From the NCBI RefSeq assembly GCF_030848805.1, contig NC_092366.1:16062620-16126619 (forward strand): a stretch of 64,000 bases of DNA, read 5' to 3'. Under the pieces are notes generated by a model, which was not told the origin of the DNA, did no database searches, and saw nothing but the letters and a program-made list of their open reading frames with translations. This document shows positions 38,624 to 49,267 of this stretch, piece after piece (the stretch's first letter is position 1; the number at the start of each line of letters is the position of its first letter). Made by a program: the position numbers and the translations under genes. Origin of the DNA: Temnothorax longispinosus. Lineage: Eukaryota > Arthropoda > Insecta > Hymenoptera > Formicidae.

Positions 38624-39391
38624 ATGGGAAAATTCATCGTGCTTCTTTGCTTTACGCTTCTCGCAATGACTTTGGTCATGGCCTGTGTACCACACGGAGG
38701 AATCGTAAGTACCATTGCATGATATTATGCTTTGAACTGTAATATATGTGTATCTCCACATTTTTTATTAATTCATATATTTGTTTCGTAAAAACCATTA
38801 AATTAATTAATATAACTTAATAGTATACTTTTTAAAAATATGATGGATTCTATGTGTAATTTATAGAGATGACATAAATTGAAAATTTAGCAAATGTAGT
38901 GAGATTTTTATACTTGATTGTTATTTATATATAATATATTTATGTTATATATATATACATAATATTTTAATCCGGTGTATTTAAAATGTTTTCTGTATGT
39001 AAGGAACACGTTTCATCTCTTTCCTCCAAGTTATACACAATTAAGCAGAATAAAGAAAGAGTAAAATATATTGTTGTATAAAGTGTCACATTTTGAATAT
39101 TTTAAGTAGTGAGTAATGACAAGATTTGAGTGTTGATTACAGGGAACAATTTTATAAATGTGTGGATAATACGGATTAAGTCAGAAGTGACAAAAGTGCA
39201 TTGAGTTTAAATTTAAATAATTAAGTTATGTAATACAAAAGACATCGTGCAAGATAATAATCTCATGTAATCTTTTTCAGTGCGCGAGTAGTTTTCAGTG
39301 TTGCGGAACTTTCGTGTGTCATAAATATACTAATCGTTGCACTACCCCATGGTACCGAGAAGACCCACATGAACCTGTTCCTGCTCAATAA
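38624..39391 (+). CDS. M4: short secreted cystine-knot peptide
   Basis: Exons 38624-38704 and 39281-39391 join in phase 0 and give 63 residues. The signal peptide is almost identical to M3. Cysteines at 21, 28, 34, 35, 40 and 47 keep the ICK spacing C-X6-C-X5-CC-X4-C-X6-C. Compared with M3 the Gly/Pro linker is gone and the tail is only about 16 residues, ending EPVPAQ. The mature peptide shares little with M1 or M3 beyond the cysteines, although introns and signal exons are nearly the same. Intact and probably functional. Confidence 0.87.
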
Positions 39392-39810
39392 TCATAAATG
39401 GTATAGCTCAACCTGGACTTTGTTGCGTAGAACTATGATTCAATATTGATTGATTTAAAAATATGTGAAAATTTACTCAATAATTGAAAATATACACTTA
39501 CTTAGTCATTATCCAGCAATATACTTTTTATGTCTCAATGACTAAAAACCCTTCTTCAACATTATCAACCAAATTGAAGTCGATTTGTTGAACAGCAAAA
39601 ATATTTCATTTTATACGATAATATTTTTATAAAAATAAGAACGTACTCTGGTATTTATATTAAAAACAAATATACATGTACATGACGTAAATTATAAAAT
39701 AAACAACCACGATAATTAACCCATGTAATAAATAAATAAAAAATTATATAATAATATTAAATTACGATGTCTTGAGTCTCTTGTTACTTAAATTATATAA
39801 TATGGTGACT
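39392..39810. other. M4 3' flank
   Basis: Duplicated 3' flank, as after M1 and M3. No gene. Confidence 0.6.
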
Positions 39811-40238
39811 CGGGATACAACGGTAGATATAAGGACATAATGGCGCAAAAGAAGCCAAAATATTTGAGAGAAAAAGGGCACAAAGAGAGCTAAAAGTTGA
39901 TTGCGAGATAGAGGTGTGGAAACGAAGAGGAAAGAAACAGATTCTGGGCGACGGCGGAAAGAAGAAAATGTCAGTTTGTGAAGAAGAAGAAGGAACAATT
40001 GAGCATATACTGACACATGTAGATAGAGAGAGTAGGATTAGAGTGAGGGATTTTTTAGGAGAAAAAGGAAAGTTAGCGAATGTGAAATGTATGAAAGAAT
40101 TAGGAAAAATAAGAGAGAATAAGAGAAAGGAAAAAGGAATGGATGAAGGAGTGAATGTAAAGTAAACGAATTTTAAACCAAGTCCCGAGTTTTAGGCTGG
40201 AAGGCCGAACCAAATAATGTATTATTATTATTATACAT
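39811..40238 (+). mobile_element. LINE 3' fragment with target-site duplication
   Basis: A 428 bp insertion flanked by ATATGGTGACT on both sides (39800-39810 and 40239-40249); modules 1 and 3 have this site once. The right end is an (ATT)n tail. It codes part of a retrotransposon C-terminal domain, with SVCEEEEGTIEHILTH resembling the knuckle in the LINE at 31939-33488, but it is frameshifted and 5'-truncated. Dead on arrival. Confidence 0.88.
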
Positions 40239-40832
40239 ATATGGTGACTGTAATTTGCTGCGAGATAAATTTCCTTTTTAGTTTCCGTTGGAATATGCAA
40301 CTGTTGCAATTGAATAATGTATGTTTGCTTAAAATATTTAGCAATAATTCATCTTATCTTAAATAGCCAACGGCGATATTTAATTAGAATCGAAAGACAA
40401 TTAAATTTGAAACGGTATTATTAAACATTTATTATTAGAAATTATTATATTTTAAAAATAATAACTTTTACTCTTTTAACAAAAACTTTTTCACAATTAT
40501 AATATTAATCTCTATATTCTCTGATCAACCTAAATTCCTCTAATAAATCCTCTGATAAATTCCTTTAATAAATCCACTATAAAAAATTTATTTAAAAATC
40601 TTTTATAGTTGATACAATTTCTTTAATGCAGTTGTTTAATAATAAAATAAAATTGTAATAATGTGGCAAAATTATTTATACAATTGCGTTTTATACTTTG
40701 ATTATTATATTATGTAATTTAATCCTATTTAATATACTGAATATTGCAAAAGATTCTAACGTAGGTACACAAAATGCAAAATACTCCGATCTGCAAATAC
40801 GGAACTGCAATAAATGTACTTCTTAGTGCATA

Positions 40833-40866
40833 CAAGACCTCATGGACGACAAATGCCATACTAATA
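40833..40866 (+). pseudogene. K remnant: last codons of a deleted cystine-knot gene
   Basis: Sequence matching the end of K2 exon 2 (ACAAGACCTC..GACGACAAATGCCA and its stop) is fused directly to spacer that normally lies about 140 bp upstream of the K promoter (..GTACTTCTTA). Promoter, signal exon, intron and cysteines have been deleted. Confidence 0.85.
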
Positions 40867-42270
40867 AGAATTGATATTTATTTATATCTGACTACGACAC
40901 TACTTTTCTTTCATATATATATATGTGTAAAAAAGAAGACAGTTTCTATATTATATGTAACCTTAAATAAAGACATTCACAAGAGCTATCAATGTTCGTT
41001 GTCTTATTTAATAAAAATTAACACTGTATATAGGTAGTAAACATAAGTAAAGAAAAATATGCTTAATAATATAAAAAAAATTTTAATATCAATACATTAA
41101 AATTTTTTATAATTTGCCACTGCATATGTGTAGAATTATTTATTTACTTATTAATGATTATGGCATATAATGATTATTTAATTCGAGATCTAGCGTATCA
41201 TGATTGCAACGATGTATATAATATTTCTGTGTTGATTGCATTTATTTTGTAAATGTTTATAACATATGTATAAAATCTCGTGTAAATAGTAACTCGACAG
41301 AATTTAAAAAAGCAAAATTTTCTTACTAATTTGATTAAGCAGAATGTGACAATATCGTAGTTAAGAAAATCTAGTTTAAAACGTATTTTTTAGTTTTAAT
41401 TATAAATTATAATTATAAATTATTATAAACTTTGCAAGAAATTTAAATATATAAGCAAAATAAAGTAATACAATAATTAATAATTAATAATTATTAATTA
41501 ATTTAAAATTGTTTTAGATCTATTTCAAGATAACTGCATTATTTAATTATATTTTTAGTTTTAGAATTAACCGTTTTTAACATCTATATATTTAAATAAA
41601 ACAAATAATTACTTTTGAAAGTTACTTCAGCATAATCGTACATATAACATCACAAAACTAAGTATAAGAAAGAACAAAAAATGCTTACGGAATTAGTATG
41701 TGCGTATCAAACTTCTACACATAATAATTAATTCTCTCGATAACAGTCACAATTAAAAAATTATTATTAAAATTATTATACTTCGAAAATAACATTAATT
41801 TTTTTAAGATGTTTTTTAAGACTATAATCTTGAAAAAGATTATAATAGCTAACTCCTATTTTGATACTTCTAAATGTTTATAACAGATTCATCAAAAAAT
41901 CTTTTAGTTAATATAATTTTCTCAATGCAGTTGTTTAATAATAAAATAGATTTGTAATAATGTAACAAAACAATTTATACAATTGAATTTTATAACTTAA
42001 TTATTATGTTAATTGTTATGTAATTTAATCCTACAGAATATATCGAACATTGTAAAACGTTCTGACGTCAATAAAATGCAAAATACTCCGATCTGCAAAA
42101 TACGGAACTGATGAAATATGAACCTCTTACGGTTATGACTAATAATTAGTATTAAAGAGGCAAGAATGTAACTTCACAACAGTTTGCCTATATAAACAGA
42201 TGTCTCCTTTCATATAGTAGCTACGTAATATATTTCCGATATCTTCAATTTGCACAAGTGCGATATAAAG
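40867..42270. other. Module 4 tail and K3 upstream region
   Basis: Duplicated K-type 3' flank to about 41600, then a more diverged copy of the K upstream spacer, including TGCAAAATACTCCGATCTGC near 42077, leading into the K3 promoter. No gene. Confidence 0.6.
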
Positions 42271-42841
42271 TATAAATACTCTTCGAAGAACAAATTATCT
42301 GTCAGTTGTGATCATATCGTATAACTTACATAACGAATTTGCTCTCAAAGATAAACGGTAAGTTCATATCTAATTTATTTATCTAATTTCTTAAATAAAG
42401 ATTAAAAATCCAAATTAGCAATAAACTATTTCTATAAAACTATTTGTTTTATATTAATAATAAAATATTTTATGCAACACGTGCATGGAAAGTGCCCCAT
42501 TACGTACGCTACGCGTGCGTGATAGACCACTTTCCAGGCACTTGCAACGTAAAATAGGGTGTGTAAGCCGTGCATAAAGATGAAAATTCCCGGGTGCGGA
42601 GTTTACGCACGAGCCGAAGGCGAGTCATCTTTACTTACGGCACTTGTTACACAAATAACTATTTTTTATATTATTTAGAAAATAAATTTTAGCAGTCTCA
42701 AAAGATATATATTTACGTGAAGTTAATTAATATCGTAATTTTTATAAAAAAATATTATTATATTATTATATTATTATATTGCATGCGTGTACCGAGTTGT
42801 AGATATTATAAGAAATAATAATTACAGAAAATATTGGCAAA
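42271..42841 (+). promoter_or_regulatory. K3 promoter, non-coding exon and 5' UTR intron
   Basis: TATAAATA lies at 42271-42278, the leader exon ends at 42357 before GTAAG, and the acceptor ATTACAG ends at 42827. The intron carries the foldback insertion at 42470-42654. Confidence 0.7.
42470..42654. mobile_element. Foldback element in the K3 5' UTR intron
   Basis: The insertion is absent from K1 and K2. Ends TTATGCAACACGTGC and GCACTTGTTACACAA are imperfect inverted repeats. Inner pairs GGAAAGTGCC with GGCACTT, and TAAAGATGA with TCATCTTTA, would allow two stem-loops. Non-coding. Confidence 0.72.
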
Positions 42842-43274
42842 ATAAAGTTCATTATTTTCACTGTTTTTGTCATGATTGCTGTAACTGTGGTTGCTTCTAA
42901 CGAATGTAGTCCTTGGCTTGGTTTAGTAAGTATTATAAAGACAGACGAAAAAAATTCGTGAGAGAAAACAGATTAAAATTAAGAAATTTTTAATTTATGT
43001 TTCGTTTTCTGTATAATTCACATGAACTTATTATATTAAGACAATGTTTTAAACCTGCCGATTTGTCGGCAATATTAATTTTTAATATTGAAACATATCT
43101 CTAATTATTATATTACAAATATTCTAGTGTCACCAATATGAGGATTGCTGTCGTTATTTGGTATGTTCGTCCTATACTGCCAAATGTGTACCAAAAGGCG
43201 GTCTGATTATACCTGGACAAGATAAAAGACCTCTTGGCCCTGGACCATATCCACCAAATATACCATCAGAATAA
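42842..43274 (+). pseudogene. K3: cystine-knot peptide gene with ATA in place of its start codon
   Basis: Exon 1 (42842-42925) and exon 2 (43128-43274) join in phase 0. The frame is open, the six cysteines keep C-X6-C-X5-CC-X4-C-X6-C, and splice sites and TATA box are present. The codon aligned to the K1/K2 ATG is ATA at 42842-42844. The first in-frame ATG lies ten codons on, at 42872, inside the signal peptide, leaving only a short hydrophobic stretch. No ATG lies in the mapped 5' leader. The tail is Pro/Gly-rich and ends PPNIPSE. It could be a recent pseudogene, a gene using a non-AUG or internal start, or an allele or assembly error. I lean towards recent loss or a shortened signal peptide. 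Confidence 0.6.
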
Positions 43275-46200
43275 TACTTACAGTAATATCGCTTAACACT
43301 TCTTTATATCGACCATATAATGCTATTTTTCTCCCATATAATTATTAAAGAAAAGAGCATTCTATATTATATATATAACTTTAAATAAAGAGCTATCAAT
43401 ATTCCTTGTTTTACTTATTAATAATTATGTGTATATGTAATATATATTTATAACAGAACATGTTTAACAACTATATAAAAATTTTTTGATATCAACATAT
43501 TTAAATTTGTATTGGTATTGTATATGCATATGGGATTATTTATTTATTAATACAATCGTGTAACGATAATTATCACTCAATTCTATCGTATCATGATAGC
43601 AATGATGCATATAATTTTTCTATGTCGATTGCATTTATTTTGTACATATAAAATATCATTTTTAATAATTAAATAAATAATAAAATAAATAACATCATTT
43701 TGAAATAATTACATATTCAGAAAATCTAGTTTAGAATGTATTCTTAATTTTCATTGTAGGTAATTATAAATTTTTCAAAAAGTTTAGATGTACCTATATT
43801 CAAAATATAAAATAATATGATGATTAAAGGTGGTCCTTTCGCGGACCCAGCTAGTCAAGTAACAGTCCGTCATGAGGTAATTGAAAACAGACATATTGAC
43901 AAACATTACACAACATCCCAATAATTATAATAATATAATATGATTTTACACGCACGATTTAATCGTATTTAATTATTTACTAATTAAAAAAATATCACAA
44001 TAGTAGTGCGGTTGGACTCGATTTAGGTTAGGTCAGGCATGACAGTACGAGTAAAGCAATATGCGATTGGACCACTACTTATTTAACCTCATATATCAGA
44101 GCAAAACATTCGGCAAGCCTTTATTTTCAAGGTATGTACGAAATCCGGAAACTTCAGGGAATATTTTAAGACATGAATAATGTATTCATCTGATCGCTAA
44201 GTACATGTATTATTCGTTGAAAACCTCGGACGTGGCGATTTGCATCATTCTATCTTTCTCGTTCATTAGATGTAAACAAGGATAGAATGACAATGGCACG
44301 CTCCGCGAACGCACATTTAGAATGACTTATTTCTTGTAAAGTGTCGGTAACCTCACTTGATTTTTCGTACACATGCCCCTTATTACTGTATATTTAACAT
44401 ATATCAAATTTAGGTACCTATCTAATACTTGTTCTCAAAAGCACATAAAGTGCTTTTTTGGTTTTAACACGCTGTCTTTAATATACATTTAATAATTATT
44501 TTTGAAAAAAAAAAAAAACTAGCGTAATCGTACATTTTACCTAAGTAGTATCAAAAGCAAGTAAAAGAGAATAAAAAAAGCTTATAGAATTACTACGTAC
44601 GTACTAAAACTGTACTTACACAATCATTAATTCTTCGATAATATAATGGTTAAAACGAATTAGACGACCGCGCCATTATTATTTGGAGGGATTATTGTAA
44701 ATATATCTGCGGGCATAATCGGATGTGCTTGAAATTTAATATCTATTATTATGCTATAGTTTCTACCATGAATGCTATGTTTAGTTGTTTTAGATGCATA
44801 ATTAAATATACATTAATTAAACAACGAGATAATGTGTATGTAAAAAGGTCGATGTGTGTGTAGTATTCCGAACACTATAAATACAGAATTAAAATTAGAT
44901 AAAAAATATTAGGTTACAAATAAAACTTAATTTCTCTTTTCATGTAAAATATATGTACATGAATTTATTTATATATTAACCGATAAAAAAATTGCATTAA
45001 TTTCTATGTTATTTTTGTATAAACAGCATAATATTATAAATGTTACATCAAGTGTACACGCAGTGACTTGACGTGTTGGTATTTCGCTTCTTAGAGCATT
45101 ATATTATTAAATAGTCGATCCACATGATCGCAAACGTCACTTAATTACAGAGCAATTGGCCAACTATTACATTTTGTCGACAAACAAAAGTAACATGGCT
45201 GTGTAAAACTCTATAAATGTTACACAAAACATGTGTTTATGGACAATATAAATGCAATATAAATGAGCATGATATTTAATAATATAGAAATAATTGGTAT
45301 TATGTTGCACTTTGTTAAACTGGATCTGACATACGCACGTACTCTTTATACGTTTATATTTTCACCAATTAAATGCAAATTCTCGGGTATTTATATTGTT
45401 CCGTATTAATTTTCAACAATATGTATACAGTCAAAATCGGTAACGCGTTTTACATTACTGGTATAGAATAAAAGCTGCTTATATTTTCTAGTTGTTTTAC
45501 TCCCTTATCTGCGAATTGATTATATATAGATGTTTATTTTTTTATTATCAGTATCAGTTGTAAGTAGTAGCGTGATCGTAAGTGCGAGACAATATACTTC
45601 TTCTCGCGATTATAAATTTAGACACAAAAATTTTTGATTCGAGAATTAAATTCTTCCTAAACAAACAAAGCGCATGCAAACCCGTCTTGTTTCTTGAACA
45701 TCTTTTATACGTAAACGTAAATATACATCGAAAACTCTGAAATGGCAACGATACTCGAACGTACGGCGGTAAATCCGTGAAACGCGACTGTCGTTTAAAA
45801 GCGTCAAGTGTGCTGCCACGGATATATTAAAAAAAAAAAGGTTAATTCGGCTCATGATGTGTCGAAGCTTCGCCGATGACAGGAAAAAAACCCCCGACTA
45901 TTTCTATTCAGCTACTATGGGCGAACAAAAGGACAATGCTACCGGATGATTCAGTTTCCTTTCCTGTTGTTTCCTGTCAACCGAATTAAAGAACAAGAGC
46001 GCTTTGTCGGAGAATCAATGGAATGCACGAGGCGCGCAATATGCACTCGATAGAATGCCGGCGCAAAGGGCAAAAAGCACTTGTGCATTCGATACTGCTG
46101 AAATGGGAAGAGAATATCAGCGGAAGGCGCGTCTCTTTTTGCATTCTCATATTCCCGCGTACGCGCGCCTATAAGGTGATCTATAATAACCAAAATCCGC

Positions 46201-47299
46201 AAAAAAAACAACAATTTGTCCCGCGAATGTTGAGCTGAAGATTGACGTAACGGACGGCTACAGCGTACGATTTACTTCCGCAGTAAAGCGTTTATTAACT
46301 TCACGAGCATTCAAGGCGCCCAAGGCGGCGTCGCAGCTGCTCGTGTTATAACATTGAAATATAAACGATGTGTGAACTTTGAGAACATCAATTTTTCTTA
46401 ACACGAATTAAGGATTTTAAGTGCAAGAAAATCCCGTTACTCGAATAATATGTCTTACTATTCCAGTTTTTGTATACATAGGACGTTTCAGAAATCACGT
46501 ACACTCAACATACAAATTATATTTAGATAAGATAGGGATATTTTCCCTAGGATTATTTTCCATAAAATATCCTTATCTTACCTAAAGGAAAATATCCTTA
46601 TCTTATCTAAAGGTAACGTACATACATATGTGATAGAATAATAAGACAATTTCGGATAAAACGTGTTAAGAAAAATTAATTAAGCTTCTCAATGCTGCCA
46701 AGTTAATCGCTTATATTTCAAAGTTAACTAGCTAATGTCAAGAAGACGACGAATGACGGAAATCCCGAATGCATTTGAAATTACATCATGTAAGATTGTA
46801 CATTATTTTTTATGTAGAGCACTTTTATTTTATTGTAAAACGTAATCACTGCTGACAGAGCATAATCTAACCTGACCCTCTTTTCTTAGAATAGATACTG
46901 GAAGAGTTAAATAAATCTTAAGTGCCGCACATAAAGATGCAACATTAATACTTTCGAAGAATTTGTTTTTAAAAATCTAGCATACTTAGAACATTTTTTT
47001 ATAACACAATATAGCTAACATGAGAAATTAAGTACATTTGTAAGTAATATCGCGGAATGTAAATAAAATGTCAAATAAAGAAAAAGAAACTTTTGTTATA
47101 ATATATAGAATATATGCGATGTGTGTACATATGCATATACGTATGTAAAAACATATGTAAAGGCAAAAATGTAATTGTAGACAATACATCGTGCTACGTA
47201 AGCAAAAGAATGTATTATTTCCGAGATTATTTCTCTCTAATTGGTCATGCGTCATCAGATACGTATATCGAAACGTTTACTTGTGTGAGTTCGTAGTCG
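43275..47299. other. Spacer between K3 and the OCLP1-like gene
   Basis: AATAAA near 43386 may end K3. The interval is AT-rich and has the foldback at 46523-46610 and a loose palindrome near 44010-44085 (GTAGTGCGGTTGGAC with GATTGGACCACTAC). No further peptide exon with the CC motif was found and no gene is supported. Confidence 0.5.
46523..46610. repeat. Short foldback repeat
   Basis: TTAGATAAGATAGGGATATT is inverted at 46591-46610 as AATATCCTTATCTTATCTAA. A third, direct copy (AAATATCCTTATCTTACC) lies between them. Confidence 0.75.
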
Positions 47300-48265
47300 T
47301 ATAAATGCTTTGACCGCGTTGCAACACAAAGTATCTCAGTCGAGGTTAAGCTCTCAAGACGATCAGATCTGAAGAAGAATTCTTGTCGAACCGTTTGGTG
47401 AGTAATTTCCAATACGAGTTATAATTCATCTACTTCAAAATCTGTCACGTCTGATATTCTTCACAAAATTTATGATATCGAATAATTGACAATGTTGGAT
47501 AAATAAAATAATAAGTCGCGTGTGTAACAAAATTAATACTTATTGTAAAACTATTTATATAAATTGTTTTTTGTGTACTATATAACCATTAGAAGATTAA
47601 TGATGAATTTTAGTAAAATCACAATTAATAATTCAAAAAGTTGAAAAGTTTAGAAAAACAAAAAAATGTATAATGTATAAACAGTTTTTGTTTTCGTGAT
47701 ATTAAATACATTACGTAGAGATAGTAGACACATAGCAAACATTACAAAATGTAATTGTAAGTGATTTTTTAATAATTTGTTGTTGCTATGCCATTAGATA
47801 TTGCAGATTCGACATGTGTAATATTCACTCACATGTTTAAATAATTGTACAGTTTTGTAGTCAACAGTATATTAGGAACATATTCATAAGCGAGTAATGA
47901 CATCAATTGTAAGATACAATTCTAGAGTTTAACGGTTATTTTGCCTATTAAAGAGCTAAACTGAGTCAGACCTTGATGATTCATTCACATATACCTGTAA
48001 TCTGCTGAGCTAGTATAAAACTCATGGTCACATTATATAAACTTTGTGAACGCGTCACGCACAAATTAGAAATTTAAATTGAAAATTATTTACGTAGAAT
48101 AACAAATAAGATGTTCTATATTCCAATACAATTAAAATAATCTTGAGTAACTAAAAATAATTTTAAAAAAATATTGAACGCCGATTTAGGACGTTTTTAT
48201 TACTTTCCCATCTGAATCTAATTCGCTAAAATTATTTCATTGCAGAATACAACGTTGCTGAGAAG
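47300..48265 (+). promoter_or_regulatory. Promoter, non-coding exon and long 5' UTR intron of the OCLP1-like gene
   Basis: TATAAAT lies at 47300-47306, a leader exon of about 65 nt ends at 47397 before GTGAGT, and the acceptor TTGCAG ends at 48245, 20 nt before the ATG. The gene architecture matches the M and K genes, but the sequence is not similar to theirs. Confidence 0.7.
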
Positions 48266-49267
48266 ATGGCAAAATTAATGCTGTACGTCTTTATAACGTT
48301 GCTATCTGTCACTCTTATCATGGCCGCTACTATGAGCCCAACCGATAAGTCCAACTGCGGTCGACACGGTGACCCTGTTAGTATACGTATTCTTGCATCT
48401 TATATTTTTCTGATAAAGCCACTTTTTCTTTCATCCTTGTTTCTTAAAAAATACGCAATACTGCTATAATCAACGAGGAAAAGAAGGAAATAGTTCTATC
48501 ATAAGCCTACGATTTTGTTACCTCGTAACGGAATTCTAAACGATTTATACGACTATTTGCACGAAAAATTATCCCAAAAGCGCACAATTAATAAATCAAG
48601 AAATTTTATTCTAATATTTAAAAAAAATGCACGCATAATTTTAGTAGTAGATAATACTGCAAGTATGGAATTCATACAGAATAGTGTAAAATGTATCTTC
48701 ATATTCTTCTTCAAAATTTATATTTTTCCAACTTTTTTAATAAATTGTCTCGACTCGATATTTTTAATTTGCGTATTGTTATATGGAGTGTTTAGTAAAT
48801 CTATATTATTGGCAAGCAGATAATTCGTCGTGAAAAAGCAAGTAAAAAATGACAAATAATTTTTTATTATTAAAAAGCTTTTATTCTACATGCTTCATGT
48901 TTCACTTGTTTTTTCACAAGAAATCTGCTCGCCGGTTGTGCAATGTTATTATTTACTGAAAATTCTGGACATATATACATATATATCTTTTCTTCACATG
49001 TAAATATTTTCTTAAAACTGATTTGATATGTTATTTGTTACCGTTCAGATTTACAGAGTTATTAATACTTTTCATCATTTCAGTTTAAATTGAATTGATG
49101 TGACAAATAATAGATTGTTTATCAAATTTCAGTGCGTTTCTGCTTCGCAATGCTGTAGCAATATGAGATGTCACAGTTACGCACATAGATGTCAAGTCAT
49201 AATTACCGAGGAAGAATTAATGGCACAACGTGAGAAGATTTTGGGCCGAAGAGGCAAAGATTATTAG
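48266..49267 (+). CDS. OCLP1: OCLP1-like secreted cystine-knot peptide
   Basis: Exons 48266-48376 and 49133-49267 join in phase 0 and give 81 residues. Residues 1-20 form a signal peptide, MAKLMLYVFITLLSVTLIMA. Cysteines at 31, 38, 44, 45, 50 and 57 give C-X6-C-X5-CC-X4-C-X6-C. The tail, ITEEEL..QREKILGRRGKDY, is highly charged and matches the tail I know from honey bee omega-conotoxin-like protein 1 (OCLP1), a peptide proposed to act on ion channels. The M and K genes have quite different tails. The intron splits the gene between cysteines 1 and 2, exactly as in all array members, which argues for common descent. The donor is GTTAGT. The single-exon frame running past it to 48469 is intron. 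Confidence 0.85.

Larger units (their letters stand above)
38307..41600 (+). repeat. Duplicated module 4 (M4 + K remnant)
   Basis: It starts at TTTGCGCAATTGATGAAGCC, inside the block present upstream of M1 and M3, so its left end is shorter than theirs. It contains M4, a LINE fragment at 39811-40238 and a K gene reduced to the end of exon 2. Confidence 0.8.

Noticed and set aside
44030..44040. TTAGG-like telomere repeat
   Set aside because: Only two units; far too few to indicate telomeric DNA.
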